In this document: piece after piece, positions 54,685 to 64,000 of the stretch
Layout of the letters: every line of letters starts with the position of its first letter
Numbering within the stretch: position 1 is the first letter of the stretch
Assembly (NCBI GenBank): GCA_006176705.1
Contig: QRFJ01000061.1
Span: 126,501-190,500 of the forward strand
Reading direction: 5' to 3'
From: Cocos nucifera
Taxonomy: Eukaryota > Streptophyta > Magnoliopsida > Arecales > Arecaceae
DNA length: 64,000 bases
Notes under the pieces: generated by a model
The model's database searches: none
What the model was told of the DNA's origin: nothing
What the model saw: the letters and a program-made list of their open reading frames with translations, nothing else
Position numbers and translations under genes: made by a program

Positions 54685-56372
54685 TAATGTGTCTTAAATT
54701 AACCGCAAGCGCATGATATGCAATATAATACGTCTGACGAGTACGGATCAATTCCATGAAGAATTATGTATGAATTATGTTCAAATCTTGCTCAGACGAG
54801 CTTTAACAAAGAATTTAGAAGTGATTGTTATTTACTACTAAATAGTAAATTAATTACAGAGAATAATAATTTAAAAATCTAGGACTTTTGAATCCACTAA
54901 ACCAATGACTTAGAGAGCCTTTCTAAGATTTCTCTTATAATGTCCTTTGATTAAGCTGTAATGTATGGACAAGTATTTACCCTAATTAAGGAACTCTCCT
55001 TTCAACTGCTTCTCTTGTGGTACCCAAGTATGGATTATGAAGGAGCTCTGACCCAATAATAATCCATCAAAATTTTTCACAAGGAAGAAGAAAAAGAATT
55101 TAAAAAGATTTAGGCCTTCTACCTATTACCAATCTTGCACCGAATCAAGTATGAACTATAAAGGGATTGAAATCCAATGATAGTCCATCAAGTCTCTGGG
55201 CAAGAAGCTTGAAAGAAAAAGAACTAAAAAGATAAAAAACAAGAAGAAATTTTAAGAATAGCTTCTAATTATGATTTAGCTTCATCGCAAATTTCAGAGG
55301 ATTGCTTAGCTAGACATGATTTGATAAAAATATATAAATCTGATTAAAAATATTAAAAAAAATAGTATACTAATTATTAAAAATTAAAATTATAGAATAA
55401 TAAAAGAGATGTAGAAAGTAAATAAGCATGAAAATTAAACTATCCTATGTACTAATATTAAACTGCTTAAATTAAATTATACAAATGATAATTAAAAAAA
55501 AAAAATTATTATCGAAATAAAAATTTGATACAAAACTAACTCCTAAGTTATAACAGGACTTGGGGTTGAAACAAAAAAATAAAAAGAATAGACTCTTCTC
55601 TGGCTGACTTTTTCTAGCTAACTCTCTTTCTCGTATGTTGAAAGAATGGAAGAAAGTGAAAAAAAAGATGGATAAAAATTTTATGGGTAGGTATTTTCGT
55701 CTGTTACATAAATCTCTATAAGAGTTATAGTGTGAAGAGAGATATCTTTAGATAGTGATATTGAACTTTATTTATAAATGTTAAGAGGAAAGAAAATTTT
55801 ATAGTTTTCAGCTATAGGACTAATGAAAGAAATAAAGATTAAAAGATTAATGGATAAGATTGAATAATAAAAAATTTTGAATAAATAATATAAATAAAAA
55901 TAATAAAATAAATAAAAAAAATTATTATTTAATTATTTTTTAAAAATATATTTTTTTTAATCTTGATTGTAGCACCCTTTTCGATCTGCTCGACATTCGC
56001 ATGAAGGCTTGCGCTCAAAGCCACGCACACCAGCTCCGTGAGCTTCTTTCCTTTGCCAGTGGCCCTTTCTTTAAATGCTCATGGCTCATGCCTTTCTTTT
56101 CGTACGAAACAGCCAACAAAAACTGATGCAAGTCATTAATATTTTTTTATTTATTTTTATTTATTATATTTTACTCTATATTTATGTATCTCAAATTTAA
56201 ATTTGGACTTAAACTTTATCTATATATATTAAAAAATTATTTTTAATTAATTTATAATTAAAACTCTAAAATTAATTATTTTTATAAAAATTATAAAAAA
56301 TATTAAATATAAATAAAAAAATAAAATAGTATAAATTTTAATATTTTTATATTATATTTAATATATTCATCA
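54685..56372 (-). repeat. Athila-B 5' LTR
   Basis: 1688 bp. Starts TAATG (TGATG with one transition) and ends TTCATCA; near-copy of 48282-50017. Confidence 0.88.
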
Positions 56373-57073
56373 TTCTAGCTATATCGATCAATAAATTTTA
56401 ATTTCGATGGCCATAAATAACCGCATGATGATCTGATAAATGGAGATCACCGATAGATCCAAAAATTTATAATTATAATATTGATGATATTTATAATACA
56501 CTATCAAAATTTTACTTTAATTGGACATCATTATCATGGTCAATTTAGTATGAAATAATTAATTATTTAAATAAAAAATAAATAATCAAAAGATCAAATA
56601 GCATCTGATTATAAAATAATTTTTTAGATAAATAATCTTTGCTACTACTTTGATCATTTATATGGTGGTGATCATAAAATTCAAATCACACGAATATGAA
56701 CCATCCACGTTAAGCAGATCTTATAAAAGTATAAGTATAATTACTAAAGAACTTTAAGAACGAGTATCAAGAGATATATAATTTTAGATCGTTCATATAC
56801 GTATGATTTGAATTTTATGATCACCATCGTATAAACGATCAAAGTAGTTACAAAGATCATTTGTGATGATACTCTAATGATAATTATTTAGATAATGAAC
56901 GATGAAGATGGACTTTAAATTTTAAAATTATATCATATTCAAAAAATAAAAAAAAATAAAATTAGCGATGGCATTATTGTCGTCACTAATAGTCGTATTA
57001 CCGACAAAAATCTATTGTTAGCAATAACATGCTGTTGTTGCTAATAATTATATTTAAAATATAATTATTAGCC
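56373..57073. mobile_element. Palindromic CACTA-like sequence, right part
   Basis: Continues the core interrupted by Athila-B (CTAGCTATATCGATCAATAA onward) and turns back at about 56640-56840 to the inverted arm, ending GATGAAGATGGACTTTAAAT near 56920. TAGCGATGG and AATAATTAT words follow to 57073, where the Tat-C LTR starts. No gene. Confidence 0.65.
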
Positions 57074-57962
57074 CGTTAGTGAGGAAGTCCATGAGGGCGT
57101 CGGAGATGGCTGGAGTGGGAAAGGTAAGGCCGTCAACGAGACCTACAAAATAAAATTTAAATCGAAGATGGACGACTCTGGCAGGATCCTCTGACGCTCA
57201 AGTTAATTTTTCGGCCAATTAGAATAGAGTGCTCAGAAAAATGAGAAAGCAGAGTAACGAAAAGAAGAAGAAAGCTTACAAAAAATGTATCTGAAAGGTT
57301 CCTTTTATAGATGGAGCATATAACAAACTGATGACGATAGCCATAACTATTTGGTAGTAGGCCGCTCCGGCCACGTGATGTTTATTATGGAGAGTAGTGT
57401 TTGTTGTCATGACTTGCTAGTCGAGAGTAGTATCTATTATCGTGACATGCCAATATGTTGAGGACTAATGATCAAAGTTCGAATGGGGTAGGCACTGACT
57501 GTGAAGAGCTCCAATTCGCAATAGTTCCAAAGGAGTTCGGGCTCTTTTAGAGTCGTTCACATGCAGGTTGATTTGCCTTGAGTTGGTGGCCGAATTCGAG
57601 GAGGTCCTTTCAGGCGAATGGAAGGAGATCAATCAGTAGAGGGTTGACTACAGGAGATCGATCGAAAGAAGGTTGACTACAGGAAGTTCGACTAAAGGAG
57701 GTCCAACTGGAGGAGGTCGTCCGGAGGAAGTTCTAGAGGAGATCATCCGGATGGAGTATGGCTGGCGGAGTTTGTCTAGGAGGAGTTTGTCCAAAGGGAT
57801 CGCGGCTGGACTCTAACCCTATTATTCACTTTTAGCTAGAGGACAAGGCCCAAATAATAGCATGAATTTGTCATTGGGGAGCTCCACAAATCCAACAGGA
57901 AAAAGATCGGCAATTAAGGACTTCGGGCAAGAACTTCGATGGAGGCCAATTTACCCCTAACA
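57074..57962 (-). repeat. Tat-C 3' LTR
   Basis: 889 bp. In element orientation it runs from TGTTAGGGGTAAATTGG (57962) to CCTCACTAACG (57074; CA decayed to CG). It shares the promoter context and the GAGCGTCAGAGGATCCTGCC ... TTTATTTTGTAGGTC end region with Tat-A and Tat-B. At 57590-57790 it has a short run of GGAGGTCGTCCGGAGGAAGT-like repeats, a smaller counterpart of the Tat-B array. Confidence 0.83.
57304..57318 (-). promoter_or_regulatory. TATA box of Tat-C LTR
   Basis: Minus strand GCTCCATCTATAAAAGG, matching the Tat-A context. Confidence 0.6.
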
Positions 57963-57982
57963 CTTGTCCCCCTACTTTCGAG
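57963..57982 (-). other. Tat-C polypurine tract
   Basis: Minus strand CTCGAAAGTAGGGGGACAAG immediately before TGTTAGGGG. It fixes the orientation of the element. Confidence 0.88.
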
Positions 57983-58702
57983 TTTGAATTTCAGATAAAG
58001 GAAGTATGAAAAAGCCGCTGCAGCCGAAGTTCTTAAATAGTTTCTTGTCTTGGAGAGCAAAACTTTTTATCTTTTTTTTTTCCAAAATGGCATCGTGATT
58101 TGATATTGAATGACTTGGATGGATGCAGCCCCTCGAAAACTCGTCTGGCATGAAGCTCCATGTATGGCGCAGTTATTGCCTTATCAAGCGGCAGGTGCGA
58201 GTGGATACACGATGGGTTGGGATTGACTTGCGGAGTCCCATAATCATAAATCCTTTAAGGCTCTGATTTTCTATTTAAACCCCTCCCCCATCGTCTACGG
58301 CTTCTTGCTTTTACTTGGGCTTCTGGTTCCTCTTCTTCCACCATCTCCCATCGTCTTCGAGTATTCCTATTCCTACCATCCCCACTTCTTCTACGACTTT
58401 TCAGCTGTCAGCATCTTTCTTCAATCCTCTTCCACCCTTCCAGTCTTCTTCCCATGTTGTTCTAGGTCAATCCTTCATTCCTACCCTCTTGACTTTTAGT
58501 TTTCTTGTATTCTTTAGATTTCTTCAAATTTTTCTAGGTGAACATTGTAGTCCTTCATTTTTGGGCTTCCACCACCCCTTTTTCTAAGCTCTTTTCCAAG
58601 GATTTTATTTGATTTAGCTTGATCTAGATATCGTCTGGGGTTTTCTGATCCAATGGTTCTAGGAGTTCGATCGACCCAAATTCCAATAACCCCAAAGTTA
58701 GG
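57983..58702 (+). other. Promoter and leader of Tat-C aORF
   Basis: About 720 bp. CTATTTAAAC (58271-58280) is a TATA-like element shared with Tat-A. Downstream, 58290-58580 is strongly pyrimidine-rich with runs of TTCTTC and CCACC, then TTTCTAGGTGAACATT. Two overlapping open frames here (58305-58587) look like leader sequence and not protein. A leader intron is possible. Confidence 0.55.
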
Positions 58703-59386
58703 ATGGGAACTGGACCTAGGGCAGTACCTCAGCTAGACTTTAAACTGGAGTCCATTCCTTATTCCTTTACTGTCGAGGACCTATCATTAGTTAAGATTCA
58801 ATACGGGGTGCCTATTGAGTACGAGCTGGAACTTCTTGGTTCAAATGGATGGGCTTATGCTCCTCCAGGTTGGTTCTGTATGTACCTGAAGGCCTTCTAT
58901 GCTGGATTATGGCTTTTTCTTTCCGTCTTCATTGTAGCCCTTTTTTGCTTTTTAAACATCTTCCTGACCTCGGTAGTTTTGAATTTTTTTAGGTTTATTA
59001 TAGAATTTCTTACCCTCTGTATATCTGCTGAGGTCCCGTGCCCACGGTTTCTCTTTTCTGAACCTTCTTCATCTTTAAGCATCATCCTACTACTAAGAAC
59101 TGATGGTATATTTTTTTTCAGTTCGACAAGAAGGGGTTGCTTAAGGGTGCCCCCTCTTCCATCCATAATTGGAAGAAAAAATTTATCTTTGTTTCCTGCC
59201 CAACCCTACACTTAGGACTCCCACCCTGGGGATACCTGAGGAATCCTGTCTGCCAAGCCCCAAGGTTAGAAAAAGCGGACTAAGAGTCGGTTACCACAAT
59301 CAAGGGTTACTGAACTCTCCTAATATCCGAGCTAATAAAAGAACAGACCTTTTTCAACCTTGGCCTTAGTCCTCTGAATCTAGTAG
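58703..59386 (+). pseudogene. Tat-C aORF, first exon (PF04195-like)
   Basis: ATG 58703 begins MGTGPRAVPQLDFKLESIPY. Then VEDLSLVKIQYGVPIEYELE, YLKAFYAGLWLFLSVFIVAL and FLNIFLTSVVLNFFRFIIEF follow, the PF04195 domain seen in Tat-A at 45.4-45.9 kb. Shared motifs are QYGV..EYELELLGSN and AGL.L...F. A frame change near 59070 leads to FDKKGLLKGAPSSIHNWKKK, and further broken frames to LGLSPLNLVG, where a GT donor occurs at 59387. It has stops and is not functional as it stands. Confidence 0.83.
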
Positions 59387-59476
59387 GTATGTAGTTGAAG
59401 CTGGTAGACAGTCTCTTTTTTCCTTCTCTTTTTCTTTCTTTTCTAACCATGCTTCTTCTTCATTTTTTTATGGCAG
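59387..59476 (+). other. Predicted intron in Tat-C aORF
   Basis: GTATGTAGTTG at 59387 and a pyrimidine-rich tract ending TTTTTTTATGGCAG at 59476 form a standard 90-bp plant intron. Tat-A has an intron at the same codon context (after GLSP.(D/N)L.G, before EM). Confidence 0.65.
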
Positions 59477-60663
59477 AAATGGATGCTAAGGCCGCGGAAA
59501 TACTGTCAAAGGGGATCCAGGCTTGCAAAAGAAAAGGTACTACATCCATCGAGCCTACCACCAAGAAAGCCAGGGTGAACTTCCCCCACTCTGCTACACC
59601 TGCCGAAGTTGTCACTGCCATCGAGGTTGTTGCTATCGTCGAGATCGCTCCTGCAGCCAAGGTCGGTGCCACTGCTGAGGTCTCCATGCCTGCATCAGCC
59701 ACGAGTCCTCCAACCGGGGATCCAACTCCGCAGCCTCCAACAAGAAGGGAAGAGGGGGAGAGGAAGAAGGGCAAAAGGATTATCGTGATGGCGCATCGCA
59801 GGGCATGCCCGGGCGGGTCCAACAATGATGGCGACAATCCAAGGGAAGATCCCTTCAATGACCTGAACCTCTTCCAAGATTTAATTGACAAGTTTGCCCT
59901 GCTTGAGGTGATGGACCAGATGGCCGATCTCGACCATACGCAGCTTATCTAGGATTCTCTTGGGACCTTCCTTATGGTAGCCGCCCTATCGATTCTCTTC
60001 TCCCCCCCCTTTTCTTATGCATAACATAGTTCGTTCACTGCAGTCGGGTCATCAAATACTCGCACATATCAAAATGATGAATCAATTGAGGTCGGAGGTG
60101 CTGAAGGCCTAGGAAGACTTTCGAGCCGAGATCGATAGCCTATGGGAGGAGGCCACTGAGACTGACCGTCTCTTGAAGGAGAAGATGGTCGAAGTCGAGG
60201 ATCTACAGGAGAAGCTCAAAAAAAAGGAGCTCTACTCAATGGAGCTATAGGCCGCTGTGGCCCTGAAGGAGGAAAGAAGGAAGAAGGTCGAGGCAAAGGT
60301 CGGCTAGCTGAAGGATGAAGCCTTGAAGCAGATCCTGGAGACGAAGATCTAGACTATGGAGGAGTTCAAGGTCTCTTCTGAAATGAGGGACCTGAACGTT
60401 GCCTTTGGCCAGGAGCCTTTCAGAAGGGATATGAACTTTGTGAGGATTGAATGGCCCCCAAGTTTTTCGAACTCTACCTCAGCTTCTTATACGGGAAGAT
60501 CCTTGATGAAGAAGCCGAGTCGTCCACTACCATGGTCGACCCCTCGCCCGATGAAGTCATCCCCGAGCCGTTCGAACCCATTGCTAATGCACCAGAACCC
60601 GCACTAGAGCCGGAGATGGCAAAAAATGCTCAAACCTCATTCGCCACTGTTCCTCCTGAGGTA
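59477..60663 (+). pseudogene. Tat-C aORF, middle exons
   Basis: The exon after the intron reads AEMDAKAAEILSKGIQACKR, then TTKKARVNFP and a low-complexity Ala/Val/Glu stretch, KGKRIIVMAHRRACPGG and LFQDLIDKFALLEVMDQMAD, with a stop at 59950. GTAGCCG at about 59970 and CACTGCAG at about 60043 may bound another intron. Then SGHQILAHIKMMNQLRSEVL opens a helical coiled-coil region (60040-60360) with stops. The frame 60451-60663 (MAPKFFELYLSFLYGKILDE) is the counterpart of the Tat-A YPKLDLSFLDEE segment. It ends PPEV at a stop that overlaps GTATAAG, a possible donor. Confidence 0.75.
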
Positions 60664-60810
60664 TAAGATTTCAGACAATTATATATATATATTTTTGGAT
60701 GTATATTCAAATATTTTGAGAAATGAAAATAAGTTTTTTTTTCTTATACTTTTGCTATGGTGAATGTTACTCAGAATCCTTCTAGTGACTAAAGTCAAGG
60801 TCAATCATCT

Positions 60811-61713
60811 TTGATCAACATTGGACCACCTTTCGAAGGTATCCCTCTAAGACCTGTAGTGAAGGATTTGAAGAGAAAAATCCATCATGTGAAGAAGAAG
60901 CTGAAGAAAAGAGAGGACGAACTCCAGAGGTCCAGGAAGAATGCCTCGGAGGTGATGGTCGAAGTCACTCATCTTCACAAGTTGCATATGAAAGATTTCG
61001 TGAGCTTCAGCATTAGGAAAAGCAACTTTGAGAGAAAGTTGGCTGAGCTTAAGAAGAGTGCCAGCAAGAAAACCTGGGCATTAACTGCAAAGGCCAATTC
61101 TCTTAAAGTCAAGCTCAAGGCGGTGAAGGAGAAGATTCACCTGCTAGAGGAGAGTTCGCCATGGTCTTCTGACAAGACTTGGTATAAATGCAACTGGTCA
61201 CAAAGGTTTTCTACCCACCAAAAGCAACTGCACGATGCCAGGCTTACCTATGAGACCTACCGATTGGACTGGTGCAGGAGAATATCCTCACTAGAGTAGA
61301 AACTCTATGCGGCTAATAGCGAGGTGGCTCGACTTCAGCAGTAGCTCATCGATAGTTATCAGTCTGGCACTAGTAGAGAATTGGAGAAGATTGCCTCTTT
61401 GAAGAGGATCGTGAGTGAACTCTCGAAATCGATCGGGATGGAGAAGGCCGAAGTTCAGCGACTAAAGCTTCAGCTGATTTATGAGCAACATACTGTCAAG
61501 GATGCTGAAGTTGAATCAGAGATTCTGAGGAAGAAACTACGAGCATCAGAAAAAAACTATCGGAGGGCTGATAGGATGTTCCATGACAACTTGATGAGGA
61601 AAAAAGAGCTTGAGGAGGAGATCATCAGCCTAAAGGAATATCTGGTGATGACTAGCAGTCCGAAGAACCCGATCCTTCTTAGAACTTTAGTTTTCTCTTT
61701 TCTTTTGTTGTAA
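60811..61713 (+). pseudogene. Tat-C aORF, C-terminal coiled-coil part
   Basis: Frames 60811-61299 and 61381-61713 are nearly continuous apart from two TAG codons around 61297-61345. They encode a long coiled coil (DLKRKIHHVKKKLKKREDEL; SKKTWALTAKANSLKVKLKA; LRKKLRASEKNYRRADRMFH). The second frame ends MTSSPKNPILLRTLVFSFLL. Similar to 18427-17460 (minus) of Tat-A. An acceptor GTGAATGTTACTCAG near 60774 would join it to the preceding exon. A structural or nucleic-acid-associated role is conceivable, but nothing in the sequence demonstrates one. Confidence 0.75.
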
Positions 61714-61849
61714 CCGAACTTGCAGTCCCTCACCTTGTAATCAACTTTTTCTTTAATGAACCTGTACTTTCTTCAATCATCCTTTTGTTCCGCTTATGTC
61801 TAATATTCGTTCACCTCTTCATTTTCTTCATTTTTCTCTTATTTCTCAT
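61714..61849 (+). terminator. Probable 3' end region of Tat-C aORF
   Basis: After the stop the plus strand reads TTGTAATCAACTTTTTCTTT, a TTTGTAATCAA-like motif also present after the Tat-A aORF (minus, near 17465). No AATAAA is seen; the conserved TGTAATC is the only candidate 3'-end signal. Confidence 0.35.
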
Positions 61850-63210
61850 AATCGAAGATCTTCTTACATATCAAGATGAGGTTTTTCTCCCATTCCTGAC
61901 ACAATTGGCCTTTCTTTGTTAGGACGAGGTCCTCCTCCTATCCTTAACAAAGGTATAGAGACACAGAAGGGCTATTGCAAGGGCCTCTCCTCTCCTTCTA
62001 TCTTAGATAATTGAAGGTCTTCACCATCCATATCAGGATAAGGTTCTTCTTTTATTTCTGATATGGTTGGTCTTTTTTGTCCTCCTATTAGGATGAGATT
62101 TTCCTTCTGTTCCTGATGGAATTAGCTTTTCTTTGTTAGGATGAGGTCTTCCTTCTATCCCTAACAAAGATATAGGAGTACAAAAGGATCGTTGCGAGGA
62201 TCTCTTCCCTCCTCTTGTCTTAAATAATCGAAGATCTTCATCATCCATGTCAGGATGAGGTCGTTCTCCTATTCCTGACACCGTTGATCTTTTTTGTCTC
62301 CCTATCAGGATGAGGTTCTCCTCCTATTTCTAATGGGGTTAGCCTTTCTTTGTTAGGGTGAGGTCCTCCTTCTGTCCCTAACAAAGGTATAAGAGCATAA
62401 AAGGACCATTGCAAGGGCCTCTTTCCTTCTCCTATCTTAAATAATCGAAGATCTTTATCAGCCATATCAGGATGAGGTCCTCTTGTTTCTGACATGATTG
62501 ATCTTTTTTATCCTTCTATCAGAATGAGATTTTTCTTCTATTTCTGATGGGATTAGCCTTTCTTTATTAGGGTGAGGTCCTCCTTCTATCCCTAACAAAG
62601 GTATAGGGGTACAAAAGGATCATTACAAGGGCCTCTCCCCTCCTCCTATCTTAAATAATTAGAGGTCTTCATCATCCATGTCAGGACGAGATCCTTCTCC
62701 TGTTTCTAACATGGTTGGCCTTTTTTATCCCTCTGTCAGTATGAGATTCTTCTTCTATTTCTGATGGGATTGGCCTTTTTTTGTTAGAACGAGATCCTCC
62801 TCCTATCCCTAACAAAGGTATAGAGGCATAAAAGGGCCATGGCAAGGACCTCTCTCCTCCTTCTATCTTAAATAACCAGAGATCTTTATCACCCATGTTA
62901 GAACGAAGTCCTCCTCCTGTTTCTGACATGGTTGGTCTTTTTTATCCTCCTATCAAGATGAGGTTCTCCTTTTATTTCTGATCGGGTTGACCTTCCTTTG
63001 TTAGAGCGAGATCCTCCTCCTATCTCTAACAAAGGTATAGGAGCATAAAAGGGCCATTGCAAGGATCTCTCCCCTTCTTCTGTCTTAAATAATCGAAGGT
63101 CTTCATCACTCGTATCAGGATGAGGTCCTCTTCATGTTCCTGACAAAGATATAGGAGCACAAAAGGGCCATTGTAAGAGCCTCTTTCCTCCTCCTATCTT
63201 AAATAATCGG
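61850..63210. repeat. About 217-bp tandem array between pol and aORF of Tat-C
   Basis: Six diverged full copies and a partial one. Landmarks AAAGGTATAGGAGCATAAAA recur near 61947, 62166, 62385, 62600, 62816, 63032 and 63147, spacing 215-219 bp except the last. Each unit also has TCTTAAATAATCGAAGATCT and two or three AGGATGAGGTCCTCCTCCTA submotifs. The open minus frames (62281-62033, 62495-62250, 62929-62681) are repeat translations, not genes. Confidence 0.9.
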
Positions 63211-63234
63211 AGGTCTTTTGCTCTATTTACTGAC

Positions 63235-64000
63235 GAAGTTCGATTGGATCATTTCCTATCATTACATGATTTTATACCAAAAAAATAAAAATATCAAAAT
63301 AAAAGGATTTTATTGGAGTTGAATTACTGGTAGTATATCGTAGATTTTTCAAATTCCAAGGTCATGGGAGCATAGATCCTCCGAGGTCCTTTAGGTAATA
63401 TGTTCCTGATCAGACGATTTTCACCACCTCGTAAGGATCTTCCCAGTTCGGAATGAGTTTTTTCTGATTTTAAGGCTACGAAATATCCGCTGGCCAAAGT
63501 ACGAGATCCCTTATTCTAAAGATTTTACTTCTGACCCTTGAATTATAGTAGCAAATTATCCTTTGCCTGTAAGTTGCCATTCGAATTTGGGCCTTCTCCA
63601 TCTTTTTCTCTAGTAGATCAAGGTTAGCTCTAAGGTCCTAAGAATTATCTTATTCATTGAAGACCTTTACTCATGCCGAGGAGAGTTCAAGTTCGACAAG
63701 GATAACAACCTCCGTTCTGAAAGCTAGCGCAAAGGATGTTTCTCCAGTGAATAATCTTTGAGTAGTTTAGTAAGCCCACAGTATATTATAAAGTTTGTCT
63801 ACCCACGTCTCCTTTACTCTTTCAAGCCTGGCTTTTATTTCTTAAAGCAAAGTTCTATTAGTTACTTTCACTTCACCATTTGCTTGCGGATGAGCCACTG
63901 ACATGAAGTGGTGAGATATATTCAAACCTTCATAGAACTCAATGAACTTTGCACCCATAAACTGACACCCATTATCCATGATCAACATCCAAGGTAGACC
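63235..64000 (-). pseudogene. Tat-C integrase, C-terminal part
   Basis: Minus strand from the right edge: DNGCQFMGAKFIEF (second catalytic aspartate, about 63980), AHPQANGEVKVTNRTLL (catalytic glutamate), then an ERVKETWVDKLYNILWAY block, TGETSFALAF, DLVLW and the C-terminal NWEDPYEVVKIV. Same family as Tat-A integrase at 15.9-16.5 kb but with fewer stops, so younger. Stops interrupt it near LL*EIKARL and in the C-terminal domain. Confidence 0.88.

Larger units (their letters stand above)
48282..56372 (-). mobile_element. Athila-B, RT-less Athila-like gypsy element
   Basis: 8.09 kb, minus strand. LTRs 48282-50017 and 54685-56372 (TGATG...TTCATCA). Contains PBS, gag with zinc knuckle, a decayed protease region and a 1.2-kb non-coding 3' part; RT, RNase H and integrase are absent. 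Flanks CCCTA and TTCTA each differ by one base from CTCTA, the bases at the matching site of the uninterrupted palindrome near 20415, which supports both the ends and the duplication. Confidence 0.87.
57074..64000 (-). mobile_element. Tat-C, Ty3/gypsy LTR retrotransposon (3' part)
   Basis: Minus-strand Tat element seen from its 3' end: LTR (57074-57962), polypurine tract, antisense accessory gene on the plus strand (58703-61713), tandem array (61850-63210) and integrase (63235-64000). The remaining pol, gag and 5' LTR lie beyond the right edge. It repeats the architecture of Tat-A in mirror orientation, with clear protein similarity in integrase and aORF but unrelated array units. Confidence 0.88.

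Noticed and set aside
59460..59891. Minus-strand 143-codon hydrophobic frame
   Set aside because: Antisense shadow of an Ala/Val-rich aORF exon.
61850..63210. CRISPR-like or repeat-protein gene from regularly spaced repeats
   Set aside because: Units are contiguous 217-bp tandem copies with no unique spacers, in a plant retrotransposon spacer; the open frames are repeat translations.

Overview
The window is AT-rich plant nuclear DNA made entirely of transposable elements inserted into one another. I see no host gene, tRNA, rRNA, CRISPR array or bacterial-type operon. Ty1/copia elements, Ty3/gypsy elements of the Tat and Athila types and an En/Spm (CACTA) transposon occur together, which is typical of a large flowering-plant genome. 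A monocot, possibly a palm, is my impression only. Every protein-coding remnant carries stops or frameshifts.

Nested layout. (1) A minus-strand Tat-type gypsy element (Tat-B) runs from the left edge to 15220: RT up to 11.1 kb, protease about 11.1-11.75 kb, gag about 11.9-13.4 kb, primer-binding site at 13.45 kb and a 1755-bp 5' LTR at 13466-15220. Its RT is split by a complete plus-strand copia element (Copia-1, 185-10392, target duplication CTTGG). (2) Tat-B itself sits in a plus-strand Tat element (Tat-A), whose RNase H/integrase remnant is at 15.2-16.5 kb. It continues with a tandem array (16.67-17.33 kb), an antisense accessory gene (aORF, 45.9 down to 17.5 kb) and a 3' LTR (46574 to about 47775). 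(3) The Tat-A aORF has been hit three times: by a CACTA transposon (19150-36214, TSD AAA), by a fold-back element (about 36533-37612) and by an Athila-like element with gag and protease but no RT or integrase (Athila-A, 38105-45391). (4) The CACTA transposase gene is split by an internally deleted copia element (Copia-2, 27105-33211, TSD CGAAC). (5) An older palindromic, CACTA-like sequence (about 47776-57073) is split by a second RT-less Athila-like element (Athila-B, 48282-56372). (6) A third Tat element (Tat-C, minus strand) runs from its 3' LTR at 57074-57962, through a plus-strand aORF (58.7-61.7 kb) and a 217-bp tandem array (61.85-63.2 kb), into integrase at the right edge.

Several nestings can be checked from coding logic: removing Copia-1, Copia-2 or Athila-A with one copy of its target duplication brings the two halves of the interrupted reading frame back into register. 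Relative age follows: the palindromic sequence and Tat-A are old, Tat-B, CACTA and the Athila elements are younger, and the two copia insertions lie in the innermost layers.

The least ordinary features are the antisense accessory gene of the Tat elements, which has the same TATA-like element and the same intron position in two diverged copies. Others are the pol-to-aORF tandem arrays, two different gag-protease-only Athila elements, a giant hairpin at one end of the CACTA element, and a dense W-box cluster in the Copia-1 LTR.
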